Origin: Parapedobacter sp964498395
Lineage (GTDB): Bacteria > Bacteroidota > Bacteroidia > Sphingobacteriales > Sphingobacteriaceae
Direction of reading: 5' to 3'
Assembly: GCA_964498395.1 (NCBI GenBank)
Contig: CAZCHE010000002.1
Location: 62,001 to 126,000 of the forward strand
DNA length: 64,000 bases
In this document: positions 18,896 through 27,080 of the stretch, in pieces
How positions within the stretch are numbered: position 1 is the stretch's first letter
Layout of the letters: each line of letters opens with the position of its first letter
Position numbers and translations under genes: made by a program
Notes under the pieces: model-generated
What the model was told of the DNA's origin: nothing
Database searches by the model: none
What the model saw: only the letters and a program-made list of their open reading frames with translations

Positions 18896-19366
18896 TCAAT
18901 ATTCCATCGGTACGATAGGCTCTTTCTTGCTCGTAGACATGATCATCATCGTTTGGAATGTCTTGACGTAGGGTATCTTGCTGATTTTCTCCATGATGAC
19001 GGCCTCATAAGCCTTGATGTCCTTGACATACACCTTCAGCATAAAGTCGCATTGGCCAGTCACGTGGTGGCATTCGGTCACTTCCTTAATGTTTTTTACC
19101 GCCTCCACAAACTCGGGGATAGCATTGTGGGTGTGGAAATCAAGCGAAATCTGGATGAAAGATTTGATTCCCAATCCCAGCTTTTCCTCATCGACAAAGG
19201 CGTGGTAGCTCTTGATATAGCCCGAATTCTCGAGTTTGCGCACACGTTCCAGTGTCGGGGCCGGGGAAAGCCCAATGCTCGATGCCAATTGTAGATTGGT
19301 GATTCTTCCGTTTTCCTGCAATAATTTCAGGATTTTGAAATCGGTTTTATCGGGTTGGAAAGGCAT
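18896..19366 (-). CDS. Lrp/AsnC family transcriptional regulator
   Basis: The product has 156 residues. An N-terminal winged helix-turn-helix (about 1-60, with GRITNLQLASSIGLSPAPTLERVRKLE) is followed by the effector-binding RAM domain (about 65-150, with VTECHHVTGQCDFMLKVYVKD). Lrp-type proteins respond to amino acids and often repress their own gene. A perfect inverted repeat lies 41 bp upstream (19407-19425). The nearest divergent genes are sufBCD, but that promoter is 270 bp away and no direct link is evident. Confidence 0.94.
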   Translation of the reverse strand: MPFQPDKTDFKILKLLQENGRITNLQLASSIGLSPAPTLERVRKLENSGYIKSYHAFVDEEKLGLGIKSFIQISLDFHTHNAIPEFVEAVKNIKEVTECHHVTGQCDFMLKVYVKDIKAYEAVIMEKISKIPYVKTFQTMMIMSTSKKEPIVPMEY

Positions 19367-19406
19367 ACCTTGATATTGCTATAATTCGGTGTAATATAGG
19401 CATTGC

Positions 19407-19425
19407 TGCCAAATATTATTTGGCA
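19407..19425. promoter_or_regulatory. palindrome, possible autoregulatory site of the Lrp-type gene
   Basis: TGCCAAAT and ATTTGGCA form perfect 8-bp arms around a 3-base AT spacer. The AT centre and dyad symmetry are typical of Lrp/AsnC operators. It sits 41 bp upstream of the Lrp-type start codon. Confidence 0.45.
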
Positions 19426-19638
19426 ATAATACGATTTATTTTCTATATTGTTCGCAACGGAATGGAGAAAAGAGATGGGTAATCCTCATTCGATGGGGAT
19501 GCACTTCATTATCACTGGTTTGTAAAAAATGTACCGAGAATGGTCAACTTTCCGTTCAACAGGCCTGAATCTATCTGATTTTCTCCTTTTTAGGGCAAAT
19601 GAATGGGCAAAGCACAAGGTTTATTGCCAGTTAAATCG

Positions 19639-19646
19639 TAACTTTG
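19639..19646 (+). promoter_or_regulatory. -7 element (TAACTTTG) of sufBCD
   Basis: This is an exact TAnnTTTG match 59 bp before the sufB ATG. Confidence 0.5.
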
Positions 19647-19705
19647 CACTTCCAAAGCTTAACGGCGATTTGCCTGCTTATTTTTGAATGTTGTGAACGT
19701 GCGAT

Positions 19706-21157
19706 ATGAGTACTAAAGATGATGAATTATTAAAAGAGCTGGCGCTCGAAGAATATAAATACGGATTTACCACCGATATCGAAATGGACATTGCCCCAAA
19801 AGGGCTTACCGAAGATACGGTTCGGTTGATTTCGGCCAAGAAGAATGAGCCCGAGTGGCTGTTGGAATGGCGGCTGAAGGCCTTGCGGCACTTCCTGCAA
19901 ATGGAAACGCCCACATGGCAGAACTTCGAACATCCCGACGTGGATTTCCAGGATATCTCCTATTATGCCGCGCCGAAAGCGAAGCCGAAATTGAATAGCT
20001 TGGATGAGGTCGATCCCGAGCTGCTTTCCACATTTGCAAAATTGGGGATACCCCTAGACGAGCAAAAGGTGTTGGCGGGTGTGGTGGCCGTCGATGCGGT
20101 ATTTGACAGCGTATCGGTCAAAACGACCTTTCGCGAAAAGCTGAAAGAGCAGGGGGTGATCTTCTGTTCCTTTGGAGAGGCCGTACGGGAGCATCCTGAT
20201 TTGGTCAAGCAATACCTAGGTACCGTGGTGCCACAGACCGATAATATTTACGCGGCATTGAACTCGGCAGTATTTTCCGACGGATCTTTTGTGTACATTC
20301 CCAAAGGGGTACGTTGCCCGATGGAGTTGTCTACCTACTTCCGCATCAATGCGGAAAATACCGGGCAATTCGAGCGGACATTGATTATCGCTGACGAAGG
20401 GGCTTATGTAAGTTATTTGGAGGGGTGTACCGCTCCCATGCGCGACGAAAATCAAATGCACGCGGCCGTGGTGGAGCTGGTGGCACTTAAAGATGCTGAA
20501 ATCAAATATTCTACGGTGCAGAACTGGTATCCCGGTGATAAGGATGGCAATGGCGGTATCTATAACTTCGTTACCAAGCGGGGTATCTGCAAGGGCGATA
20601 ACAGCAAAATATCTTGGACGCAGGTGGAAACCGGCTCGGCCATTACGTGGAAATATCCCGGGGTGATCCTGAAGGGCGACCATTCTGTTGGTGAGTTTTA
20701 TTCGGTCGCGCTGACACGCAATAAGCAAGTGGCTGATACGGGAACCAAGATGATCCACTTGGGTAAAAATACCAAGAGTAAGATCATTTCCAAAGGGATA
20801 TCTGCCGGATATAGCCACAACAGCTACCGAGGGTTGGTCAAGATTGCTCCGGGAGCCGAAAATTCACGGAATTTCACCCAATGCGATTCGCTGCTGATTG
20901 GCGACCGTTGCGGAGCGCATACATTTCCGTACATCGAAAACCGGAATAAAACAGCCAAGCTGGAACACGAGGCTACCACGTCAAAAATCGGGGAAGACCA
21001 ATTGTTTTACCTGACCCAGCGAGGCATTGACCCGGAGAAGGCCGTAGGGCTGATTGTCAATGGTTATGCCAAGGAAGTGCTTAACCAACTCCCGATGGAG
21101 TTTGCGGTAGAGGCACAGAAGTTATTGGCCATCTCCCTGGAAGGCAGTGTGGGGTAG
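19706..21157 (+). CDS. sufB: Fe-S cluster assembly protein SufB
   Basis: SufB is the scaffold subunit of the SufBC2D complex that builds Fe-S clusters in the cytoplasm. The product has 483 residues, full length. The segments VPQTDNIYAALNSAVFSDGSFVYIPKGVRCPMELSTYF-type, ADEGAYVSYLEGCTAP and QCDSLLIGDRCGAHTFPY are characteristic, and the cysteine in LEGCTAP and in TQCDSL are visible. It is first in the operon, 27 bp before sufC. Its own -7 element lies upstream. No neighbouring sufS or sufE is present in the window. Confidence 0.98.
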   Translation: MSTKDDELLKELALEEYKYGFTTDIEMDIAPKGLTEDTVRLISAKKNEPEWLLEWRLKALRHFLQMETPTWQNFEHPDVDFQDISYYAAPKAKPKLNSLDEVDPELLSTFAKLGIPLDEQKVLAGVVAVDAVFDSVSVKTTFREKLKEQGVIFCSFGEAVREHPDLVKQYLGTVVPQTDNIYAALNSAVFSDGSFVYIPKGVRCPMELSTYFRINAENTGQFERTLIIADEGAYVSYLEGCTAPMRDENQMHAAVVELVALKDAEIKYSTVQNWYPGDKDGNGGIYNFVTKRGICKGDNSKISWTQVETGSAITWKYPGVILKGDHSVGEFYSVALTRNKQVADTGTKMIHLGKNTKSKIISKGISAGYSHNSYRGLVKIAPGAENSRNFTQCDSLLIGDRCGAHTFPYIENRNKTAKLEHEATTSKIGEDQLFYLTQRGIDPEKAVGLIVNGYAKEVLNQLPMEFAVEAQKLLAISLEGSVG

Positions 21158-21184
21158 TGATTTTTATATAGAAGAAGAGAAAAC

Positions 21185-21949
21185 ATGTTAACGATTAGGA
21201 ATTTACACGCATCAGTAGAAGATAAACAGATTTTGAAGGGGCTGAACCTCGACGTGAAAGCCGGGGAGGTACATGCCATCATGGGCCCCAATGGCTCGGG
21301 CAAAAGTACCTTGGGCAATGTGCTGGCGGGCAGGGAATCGTATGAGGTGACCGAAGGTGAGGTGCAACTGGATGGAGTGGATTTATTGGAGTTATCTCCC
21401 GAAGACCGCGCGCGCGAAGGCGTGTTTTTGGCCTTCCAATACCCGGTGGAAATACCGGGGGTGTCCAACATTAACTTCCTGAAAACCGCTATCAACGAAA
21501 TACGCGAATACAAAGGCTTGCCGCCCATGGAAGCCCGGGATTTCCTGAATATGGTCAAGGAACGGCAGAAATTAGTGGAATTTGACGCCAAACTGGCTAA
21601 CCGTTCATTGAACGAAGGGTTTTCAGGAGGGGAAAAGAAACGTAATGAAATATTCCAATTGGCCATGTTGGAACCCAAATTGGCCATCCTTGACGAAACC
21701 GATTCAGGCTTGGATATCGATGCCTTGCGCATCGTAGCCCGTGGGGTAAACCAGTTGCGCTCCGAGGACAATGCCTTTATCGTCATCACCCACTACCAGC
21801 GGCTGTTAGAATACATTGTGCCTGATTTCGTGCACGTGCTGTACAATGGACGTATCGTCAGGTCAGGTACCAAAGAGCTGGCTTTGGAGCTGGAGGAGAA
21901 AGGGTACGATTGGATTAAAGAGACAGTTGACGCCGAAGGGGCAGTCTGA
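21185..21949 (+). CDS. sufC: Fe-S cluster assembly ATPase SufC
   Basis: SufC is the ABC-type ATPase that drives conformational change of the SufBC2D complex. The product has 254 residues with Walker A GPNGSGKST near residue 35, signature FSGGEKKRNEIFQ and Walker B LAILDETDSGLDID; the EKKRNE form of the signature is specific for SufC. It has no membrane domain. It follows sufB by 27 bp and precedes sufD by 23 bp. Confidence 0.98.
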   Translation: MLTIRNLHASVEDKQILKGLNLDVKAGEVHAIMGPNGSGKSTLGNVLAGRESYEVTEGEVQLDGVDLLELSPEDRAREGVFLAFQYPVEIPGVSNINFLKTAINEIREYKGLPPMEARDFLNMVKERQKLVEFDAKLANRSLNEGFSGGEKKRNEIFQLAMLEPKLAILDETDSGLDIDALRIVARGVNQLRSEDNAFIVITHYQRLLEYIVPDFVHVLYNGRIVRSGTKELALELEEKGYDWIKETVDAEGAV

Positions 21950-21972
21950 TTTTAGCAATAAAAAGTGAGGTT

Positions 21973-23313
21973 ATGCTGCAAGAAGTAGCCACAGATACCA
22001 TGATTACAAAAGTAAGCGGTTCGTTATATACACAACTGATTAAAACATACGAGGACAATTTGCCTTCGTCTGGCTTACATTCGCTCGACGAGATACGCAG
22101 GCAGGCATTTGATCGTTTCAAGCAAACCGGTTTTCCGACGGTAAAGAACGAAGACTGGAAATATACGCCAGTGCAGTCATTGGTTAGCCAAGCCTATGAA
22201 CTGGGAGCGGAAACGCTCACCGCCTCACCTAAGGCCGCAATTGATCGGGCATCGATACCGCAACTAGATGCCTATCGTGTGGTCATGGTCGATGGGCAAT
22301 ACCGAAGTGATTTGTCTTCTGATGAAGAGGTGCCCGGCTTACAGATCATGCCCATTGCACAGGCTTTTGAACGCCTCTGCTTTGCGAAGTATTTCGCTGA
22401 ATTTGCCGACAAGACAGATAATCCGTTTGTGGCACTCAATACGGCGTTGTTCACTTCGGGGTTGTTTATAGAAGTGGGCAAGAACCACCAATTGCAAAAG
22501 CCCATCCATATCATTCATGTCGGCGCTAGCAATAGGCCGGTATTCAACCAAGTACGCAATATGGTTGTCATGGGTGCTTTTGCGGAAGCTGAAATCATCG
22601 AATCATTCATGACCGAAGATGGTGCTGCCTATAACCTGAACAATCAGGTGAGCGAGATCGTGGTGCGCGAAAATGCCAAGCTACAGCACTATTACCTGCA
22701 ATTGGGCGGCGAGCAAAGCAAGTACGTCAACCATACGGAAGTTTACCAGCAAAAACACAGCCTGTACAACAACTACAATTGTACGTTTCCCGGAGCGGCT
22801 TTTGTGCGAAACAATATCAACGTGCGGTTGGATGACAGTGAAGTGGAGAGTCATTTGTATGGGATTACGCTGACGGCAAAAGACCAGTTGGTGGATAACC
22901 ATACCATCGTAGACCATCTCAAACCGCATTGCGAAAGCTATGAGTGGTATAAAAACATCACGCAAGATACCTCCACGGCCGTGTTTAACGGAAAGATTTT
23001 CGTGCGTGAGGATGCGCAGAAAACCAATGCTTTCCAGCAAAACAACAATATGCTCATCGGCGAGAAATCCGCAGTATACACCAAACCGCAATTGGAGATT
23101 TTTGCAGATGACGTGAAGTGCAGCCACGGCTGTACCATCGGGCAGTTTGACAACCAAGCGTTGTTTTACCTCCGCGCAAGAGGTATCAGCGAAGCGCAGG
23201 CGAGGGTACTATTGGTACATGCCTTTGCGTTTGACGTGACGAACCGTTTCGCCAATACCGCGGTGCGTGAATACGTGGAGCATCTGGTGGAGGAGGGGCT
23301 AGCTAACGGCTAA
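21973..23313 (+). CDS. sufD: Fe-S cluster assembly protein SufD
   Basis: SufD is the paralogue of SufB in the SufBC2D complex. The product has 446 residues. Conserved parts include ETVKNEDWKYTPV-like FPTVKNEDWKYTP near residue 56, QQKHSLYNNYNCTFPGAAFVRNN, KPHCESYEWYKN and the C-terminal DDVKCSHGCTIGQFD. The start at 21973 places the gene 23 bp after sufC; an ATG nine codons further in (22000) is also possible. A strong intrinsic terminator follows, so the suf operon ends here without a cysteine desulfurase gene. Confidence 0.97.
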   Translation: MLQEVATDTMITKVSGSLYTQLIKTYEDNLPSSGLHSLDEIRRQAFDRFKQTGFPTVKNEDWKYTPVQSLVSQAYELGAETLTASPKAAIDRASIPQLDAYRVVMVDGQYRSDLSSDEEVPGLQIMPIAQAFERLCFAKYFAEFADKTDNPFVALNTALFTSGLFIEVGKNHQLQKPIHIIHVGASNRPVFNQVRNMVVMGAFAEAEIIESFMTEDGAAYNLNNQVSEIVVRENAKLQHYYLQLGGEQSKYVNHTEVYQQKHSLYNNYNCTFPGAAFVRNNINVRLDDSEVESHLYGITLTAKDQLVDNHTIVDHLKPHCESYEWYKNITQDTSTAVFNGKIFVREDAQKTNAFQQNNNMLIGEKSAVYTKPQLEIFADDVKCSHGCTIGQFDNQALFYLRARGISEAQARVLLVHAFAFDVTNRFANTAVREYVEHLVEEGLANG

Positions 23314-23340
23314 GCTTTCGTCGGATAAGAAATACGAAGT

Positions 23341-23374
23341 GGGGTGATTTTAGGGGAAAATCACCCCATTTTTT
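23341..23374 (+). terminator. intrinsic terminator of sufBCD
   Basis: A perfect 11-bp stem (23341-23351 with 23357-23367) with a 5-base loop is followed by ATTTTTT. It lies 27 bp after the sufD stop. Confidence 0.85.
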
Positions 23375-23485
23375 GTGCCTGAGTCACGCTCGCTTCGGTT
23401 CATACAACATGAACGTTCTGCCCGAGTCATCAAAATGTTGTTTTCTTAAATGACTTGCCTATTTCTACATGGGATTAAACGACCA

Positions 23486-25027
23486 TCAGCCCAATATACG
23501 CTCCGCACAATTCATCCCATCAATAGCCGCCGATACGATACCACCTGCATAGCCAGCTCCTTCTCCGCAAGGGTATAGTCCTTTTATCTGCGGATGCTGT
23601 AGGGTATCTTTATCCCTTGGGATGCGGATCGGAGAGGATGTGCGTGACTCGACACCTACCAATATGGCCTCATTGGTATAATAACCTTTCATTTTTTTGC
23701 CGAATCGAGGTAAAGCCTGTTGCAGTGCTTCGTGCACGAAAGCGGGTAATACATCAGCGAGTAACGCGCTTTTTGTGCCCGGTTTATAGGAGTTAACGGG
23801 CAAGGTGTTCGATAGCTTGCCCTCCACAAAATCGACCATGCGTTGGGCTGGGGCAACCAAACGACCTCCACCTACTACGTATGCGCGCTCCTCCACTTCA
23901 TGCTGGAAATCCAGTAGCGCGAAAGGGTAACGCGTGGATTGTGGTACATCATCTAGGTTGACCTGCACCACCGTACCCGAATTGGCGTAGGGATTATTGC
24001 GTTTGGAGGGCGACCAGCCGTTGACCACAATTTCTCCTTTATCGGTGGCGCACGGTGCAATGATCCCTCCCGGGCACATGCAAAAAGAGAATACACCACG
24101 CTCATCTACCTGCTCCACAAGGCTGTAATACGCTGGGGGGAGGTGTTCGCTGCGCACGGCGCAATGGTATTGCGCTTGGTCGATAATCTCCTGGGGGTGC
24201 TCGATCCGCACGCCCAGCGCAAATGGTTTAGGTTCGGCAAGCCAGCGCTTGCGGTGGAACAATTCGAAGATGTCCCGCGCTGAATGGCCGGTGGCCAAGA
24301 TGACATGATCAGCCAAGAGTTGTTCGCCCGAAGCTAGCAAAACACCTTTTACGTTCCCGAAACTTTCAAGAATATCCACGACCTTGCTATTGAAATGGAT
24401 TTCGCCGCCGTATTCTAGGATGGTGCTACGCATGGCTCGGATGATGTGCGGAAGCTTATTTGTGCCGATATGCGGACGTGCATCCACCAAGATGTCTTCC
24501 GTGGCGCCATGGGCAACTAACAATTGCAACACGCGCTGCACATCGCCACGTTTGTTGGAGCGGGTGTAGAGCTTGCCATCAGAGTAGGTGCCCGCACCCC
24601 CTTCGCCGAAACAGTAATTGGAGTCGGGGTCAACGATGCCTTCTTTATTCAGGATCGCTAGATCCCTGCGTCGTTCCTGCACATTTTTGCCGCGCTCCAC
24701 GATGATCGGGCGCAAGCCTTTTTCCAAGCACTGCAAGGCTGCGAAGAGGCCTGCGGGACCAGCACCGATGATGACAACCGCAGGTGCGTCTGCAACATTG
24801 GCATACCGGAACCGGAACACTTCTGGAACCGGAGATTCATCAATATAGAAGATGACGCGTATGCGGAACACGACCTGGCGGCTTCGCGCATCAATGGATC
24901 GCTTGCGGATTTTGATGCCTTTTATCCGCGATAGGGCAATGCCCAATTGCTTGGCACCATGCTGAATGATATGGGGCTCGTCCGAGATTTTCTCGGGCAG
25001 GACGCTGAGTTCAATTTCCTTTTGCAT
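23486..25027 (-). CDS. FAD-dependent dehydrogenase-like flavoprotein (COG2509 type)
   Basis: The product has 513 residues. The FAD-binding Rossmann motif VIIGAGPAGLFAALQCLEKG lies near residue 92. GGAGTYSDGKLYTR, HVILATGHSARDIFELFHR and a C-terminal GAGYAGGIVSAAIDG follow, all typical of the uncharacterised FAD-dependent dehydrogenases. The reaction is unknown. The frame is open to 25084, but a -7 element (TACCTTTG at 25061-25068) lies inside that extension. The ATG at 25027, giving MQKEIELSVLPE as in homologues, is the start. It is divergent from lemA. Confidence 0.9.
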   Translation of the reverse strand: MQKEIELSVLPEKISDEPHIIQHGAKQLGIALSRIKGIKIRKRSIDARSRQVVFRIRVIFYIDESPVPEVFRFRYANVADAPAVVIIGAGPAGLFAALQCLEKGLRPIIVERGKNVQERRRDLAILNKEGIVDPDSNYCFGEGGAGTYSDGKLYTRSNKRGDVQRVLQLLVAHGATEDILVDARPHIGTNKLPHIIRAMRSTILEYGGEIHFNSKVVDILESFGNVKGVLLASGEQLLADHVILATGHSARDIFELFHRKRWLAEPKPFALGVRIEHPQEIIDQAQYHCAVRSEHLPPAYYSLVEQVDERGVFSFCMCPGGIIAPCATDKGEIVVNGWSPSKRNNPYANSGTVVQVNLDDVPQSTRYPFALLDFQHEVEERAYVVGGGRLVAPAQRMVDFVEGKLSNTLPVNSYKPGTKSALLADVLPAFVHEALQQALPRFGKKMKGYYTNEAILVGVESRTSSPIRIPRDKDTLQHPQIKGLYPCGEGAGYAGGIVSAAIDGMNCAERILG

Positions 25028-25060
25028 GAAACGGTGTCGGGTTTTTATCCCAAAACGTAA

Positions 25061-25068
25061 CAAAGGTA
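25061..25068 (-). promoter_or_regulatory. -7 element (TACCTTTG) of the COG2509 flavoprotein gene
   Basis: This is an exact TAnnTTTG match on the minus strand, 33 bp before the ATG at 25027. Confidence 0.5.
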
Positions 25069-25126
25069 TGGATTTTGCCGTCAAAGTGCTAAATTAGTGG
25101 CAGTATAGAATTTAACTTCAATCAAC

Positions 25127-25705
25127 ATGAAAAGATTACTCATTGCTATTGTAGGCTTGTTTACCGCATTGTCATTCAGCTCTTGCGGGTATAACACCTT
25201 AGTCAATCTGGAAGAAAATGTAAAGGGTAAATGGGCCCAGGTGGAAAATGCTTACCAACGGCGGGCCGATCTCATCCCCAATTTGGTCAATACCGTGAAA
25301 GGTGCGGCCAATTTCGAGCAGGAAACACTGACGCAGGTCATCGAGGCTCGCGCCAAGGCATCATCGGTGACCGTCGACCCCGAAAACCTTACGCCGGAAG
25401 CCATCCAGCAATTCCAACAGTCGCAAGATGCGCTTTCACAATCATTGGGCCGCTTATTGGTGACCGTAGAGCGCTATCCCGAACTGAAAGCCAACCAGAA
25501 TTTCCTCGAATTGCAAGCCCAGTTAGAGGGTACCGAAAACCGGATCAGCACCGAGAGAAGGGCATTTAACGAGGCTACACAGGAATATAACTCGGCGGTT
25601 AGGCGCTTCCCGAACAATATCATGGCCGGTATCTTTGGCTTTAAGCAAAAAGGGTATTTCACTGCAGAAGCCGGATCCGAGCGCGCACCTGAAGTGCAGT
25701 TCTAA
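25127..25705 (+). CDS. lemA: LemA family lipoprotein
   Basis: The product has 192 residues. A lipoprotein signal ends at LSFSSC (about residue 20). The LemA core of coiled helices follows, with VKGKWAQVENAYQRRADLIPNLVNTVK near residue 33 and NRISTERRAFNEATQEYNSAVRRFP later. LemA proteins are membrane-anchored helical bundles of unknown biochemical role. The stop codon overlaps the start of the next gene (TAATG), so the LemA and TPM proteins are translationally coupled, as often seen in this family pairing. Confidence 0.94.
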   Translation: MKRLLIAIVGLFTALSFSSCGYNTLVNLEENVKGKWAQVENAYQRRADLIPNLVNTVKGAANFEQETLTQVIEARAKASSVTVDPENLTPEAIQQFQQSQDALSQSLGRLLVTVERYPELKANQNFLELQAQLEGTENRISTERRAFNEATQEYNSAVRRFPNNIMAGIFGFKQKGYFTAEAGSERAPEVQF

Positions 25706-26148
25706 TGGGAGCCATGGAACGATTCACCGAGGAAGAACAAGAACGCATTGTCAATGCCATCAACCGGGCGGAAAACCACACATCGGGTGAGATTCGACTG
25801 ACGGTAGAGCCGCATTGCAAAGGGGATGTCCTAGACCGGGCGACGCAGTATTTCCATCGTTTGGGCATGGACAAAACGGCACTCCACAATGGGGTGTTGA
25901 TCTATATTGCTACGGAAGACCACCAGTTTGCCATCATCGGCGACCAAGGGATTCATGCCAAGGTGCCCGAGAATTTTTGGGAGGAAACCAAGGATCTCAT
26001 GTTGCAACATTTTCGCCGGGGCGACTTGATCCAAGGGCTCATCGAAGGGATCATCCACGCCGGGGAGCAATTGCAGCAATTTTTTCCCCGCCAAGATGAC
26101 GATGTGAATGAATTGCCTAATGATATTACGTTTGGAGATGGCAAGTAA
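25705..26148 (+). CDS. TPM domain protein, short soluble form
   Basis: The product has 147 residues, without signal peptide or membrane helix, and is nearly all TPM (TLP18.3/Psb32/MOLO-1) domain: ENHTSGEIRLTVEPHC, then MDKTALHNGVLIYIATEDHQFAIIGDQGIHAKVP, then LIEGIIHAGEQLQQFFP. The start overlaps the lemA stop by one base. It is followed after 13 bp by a second, membrane-bound TPM gene. TPM domains are associated with membrane protein complexes and their repair; the role in bacteria is not settled. Confidence 0.9.
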   Translation: MGAMERFTEEEQERIVNAINRAENHTSGEIRLTVEPHCKGDVLDRATQYFHRLGMDKTALHNGVLIYIATEDHQFAIIGDQGIHAKVPENFWEETKDLMLQHFRRGDLIQGLIEGIIHAGEQLQQFFPRQDDDVNELPNDITFGDGK

Positions 26149-26161
26149 TAGGTTGAATCGG

Positions 26162-26983
26162 ATGAAGATAAAAAGCATAGCGGCGTTAATGAAGGGGAAA
26201 CACGGGTTGGTATTCGGCTTGCTGATGGTGCTGTGCACTATGATGGTATTCGGGCAGGATTTTCCAGCGCAACCGAATCAACTGGTCAATGACTATACAA
26301 ATACGCTAAGCACAGAACAGGTACAACGGTTGGAACGCAAACTGGTCGCATTTGATGACAGTACTTCTACACAAATCGCGGTCGTGATCATGCAGTCTAC
26401 CGGTCGGTACGACATTGCGGACTATGGTGTGCGGCTGGCTCAGCGTTGGGGGATCGGCGGTAAGGAACATAACAATGGTATCCTCCTGTTGGTAGCCCTG
26501 GGCGACAGGGCTGTAACCATCCAGACGGGATATGGCGTAGAAGGGGCCGTGCCCGATGCTATCGCTTATCGGATCATCGAAAACGAAATCAAGCCCGCTT
26601 TCCGGCAGGCAGACTATTTTACCGGTATCGATCGGGCCACCGATGCCCTGATGGCTTATACCAAGGGTGAATATACAGCGCCTCCACGAGAAGACGGGGA
26701 AGGAGGTGCAATCGGGTCGTTTGTCCTACTATTTATCATCATCATTGTGCTGGTCGCATTGTTCGGTCGGGGTGGCGGGGGTAAAGGTGGCGGTAAGGTC
26801 ATGGATGGCCGGGGAGCTTCCGACGTATTGTGGTGGACATTGCTGAGCGGAATGGGCCGAGGTGGCCGAGGTGGCGGCTTCGGTGGTGGTAGCTTCGGCG
26901 GCGGCGGTGGTTTTGGAGGTGGTGGCTTTGGCGGTTTTGGTGGCGGAGGCTTTGGCGGTGGTGGCGCCAGCGGAAGGTGGTAG
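26162..26983 (+). CDS. TPM domain membrane protein with glycine-rich tail
   Basis: The product has about 273 residues. A signal peptide (ending in MVFGQ) is followed by a TPM domain (about 35-160; LVNDYTNTLSTEQVQRLERKL, STQIAVVIMQSTGRYDI, NNGILLLVALGDRAVTIQTGYGVEG). A membrane helix comes next (about 180-200; SFVLLFIIIIVLVALF), then a low-complexity tail of Gly and Phe, near GGGFGGGSFGGGG, ending in SGRW. The start at 26162 was chosen because it gives a normal signal peptide; ATGs at 26138 and 26189 are alternatives. It completes the lemA-TPM-TPM set. Confidence 0.9.
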   Translation: MKIKSIAALMKGKHGLVFGLLMVLCTMMVFGQDFPAQPNQLVNDYTNTLSTEQVQRLERKLVAFDDSTSTQIAVVIMQSTGRYDIADYGVRLAQRWGIGGKEHNNGILLLVALGDRAVTIQTGYGVEGAVPDAIAYRIIENEIKPAFRQADYFTGIDRATDALMAYTKGEYTAPPREDGEGGAIGSFVLLFIIIIVLVALFGRGGGGKGGGKVMDGRGASDVLWWTLLSGMGRGGRGGGFGGGSFGGGGGFGGGGFGGFGGGGFGGGGASGRW

Positions 26984-27050
26984 TTGGAGACGGAGATCCG
27001 AAGACGGGAGACGGAAGTCCGAAGACCGAAGACGAGAGTCGGGAAGTTGG
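26984..27050. repeat. degenerate GGAGACG/CGAAGACC tandem repeat
   Basis: Directly after the TPM stop codon runs a purine-rich stretch built of units such as GGAGACGGAGATCCGAAGAC, GGAAGTCCGAAGACCGAAGA and GAGTCGGGAAG. The unit length is about 8-9 bases. The same unit makes up 15241-15300. Confidence 0.65.
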
Positions 27051-27080
27051 AAAGATTGAAAAGATTTAAACGGGTAGGTT

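Larger units (their letters stand above)
19367..19705. other. 339-bp divergent intergenic region between the lrp-type gene and sufB
   Basis: No gene is apparent. The left part holds an inverted repeat upstream of the Lrp-type gene and the right part holds the sufB promoter. I see nothing else in the middle. Confidence 0.6.

Noticed and set aside
20216..20818. 200-codon frame antisense to sufB
   Set aside because: It is a mirror of conserved SufB blocks and has no start context or domain of its own.
21064..21789. 241-codon frame antisense to sufC and the end of sufB
   Set aside because: Serine-rich shadow of the sufC coding sequence; sufC motifs on the plus strand are complete.
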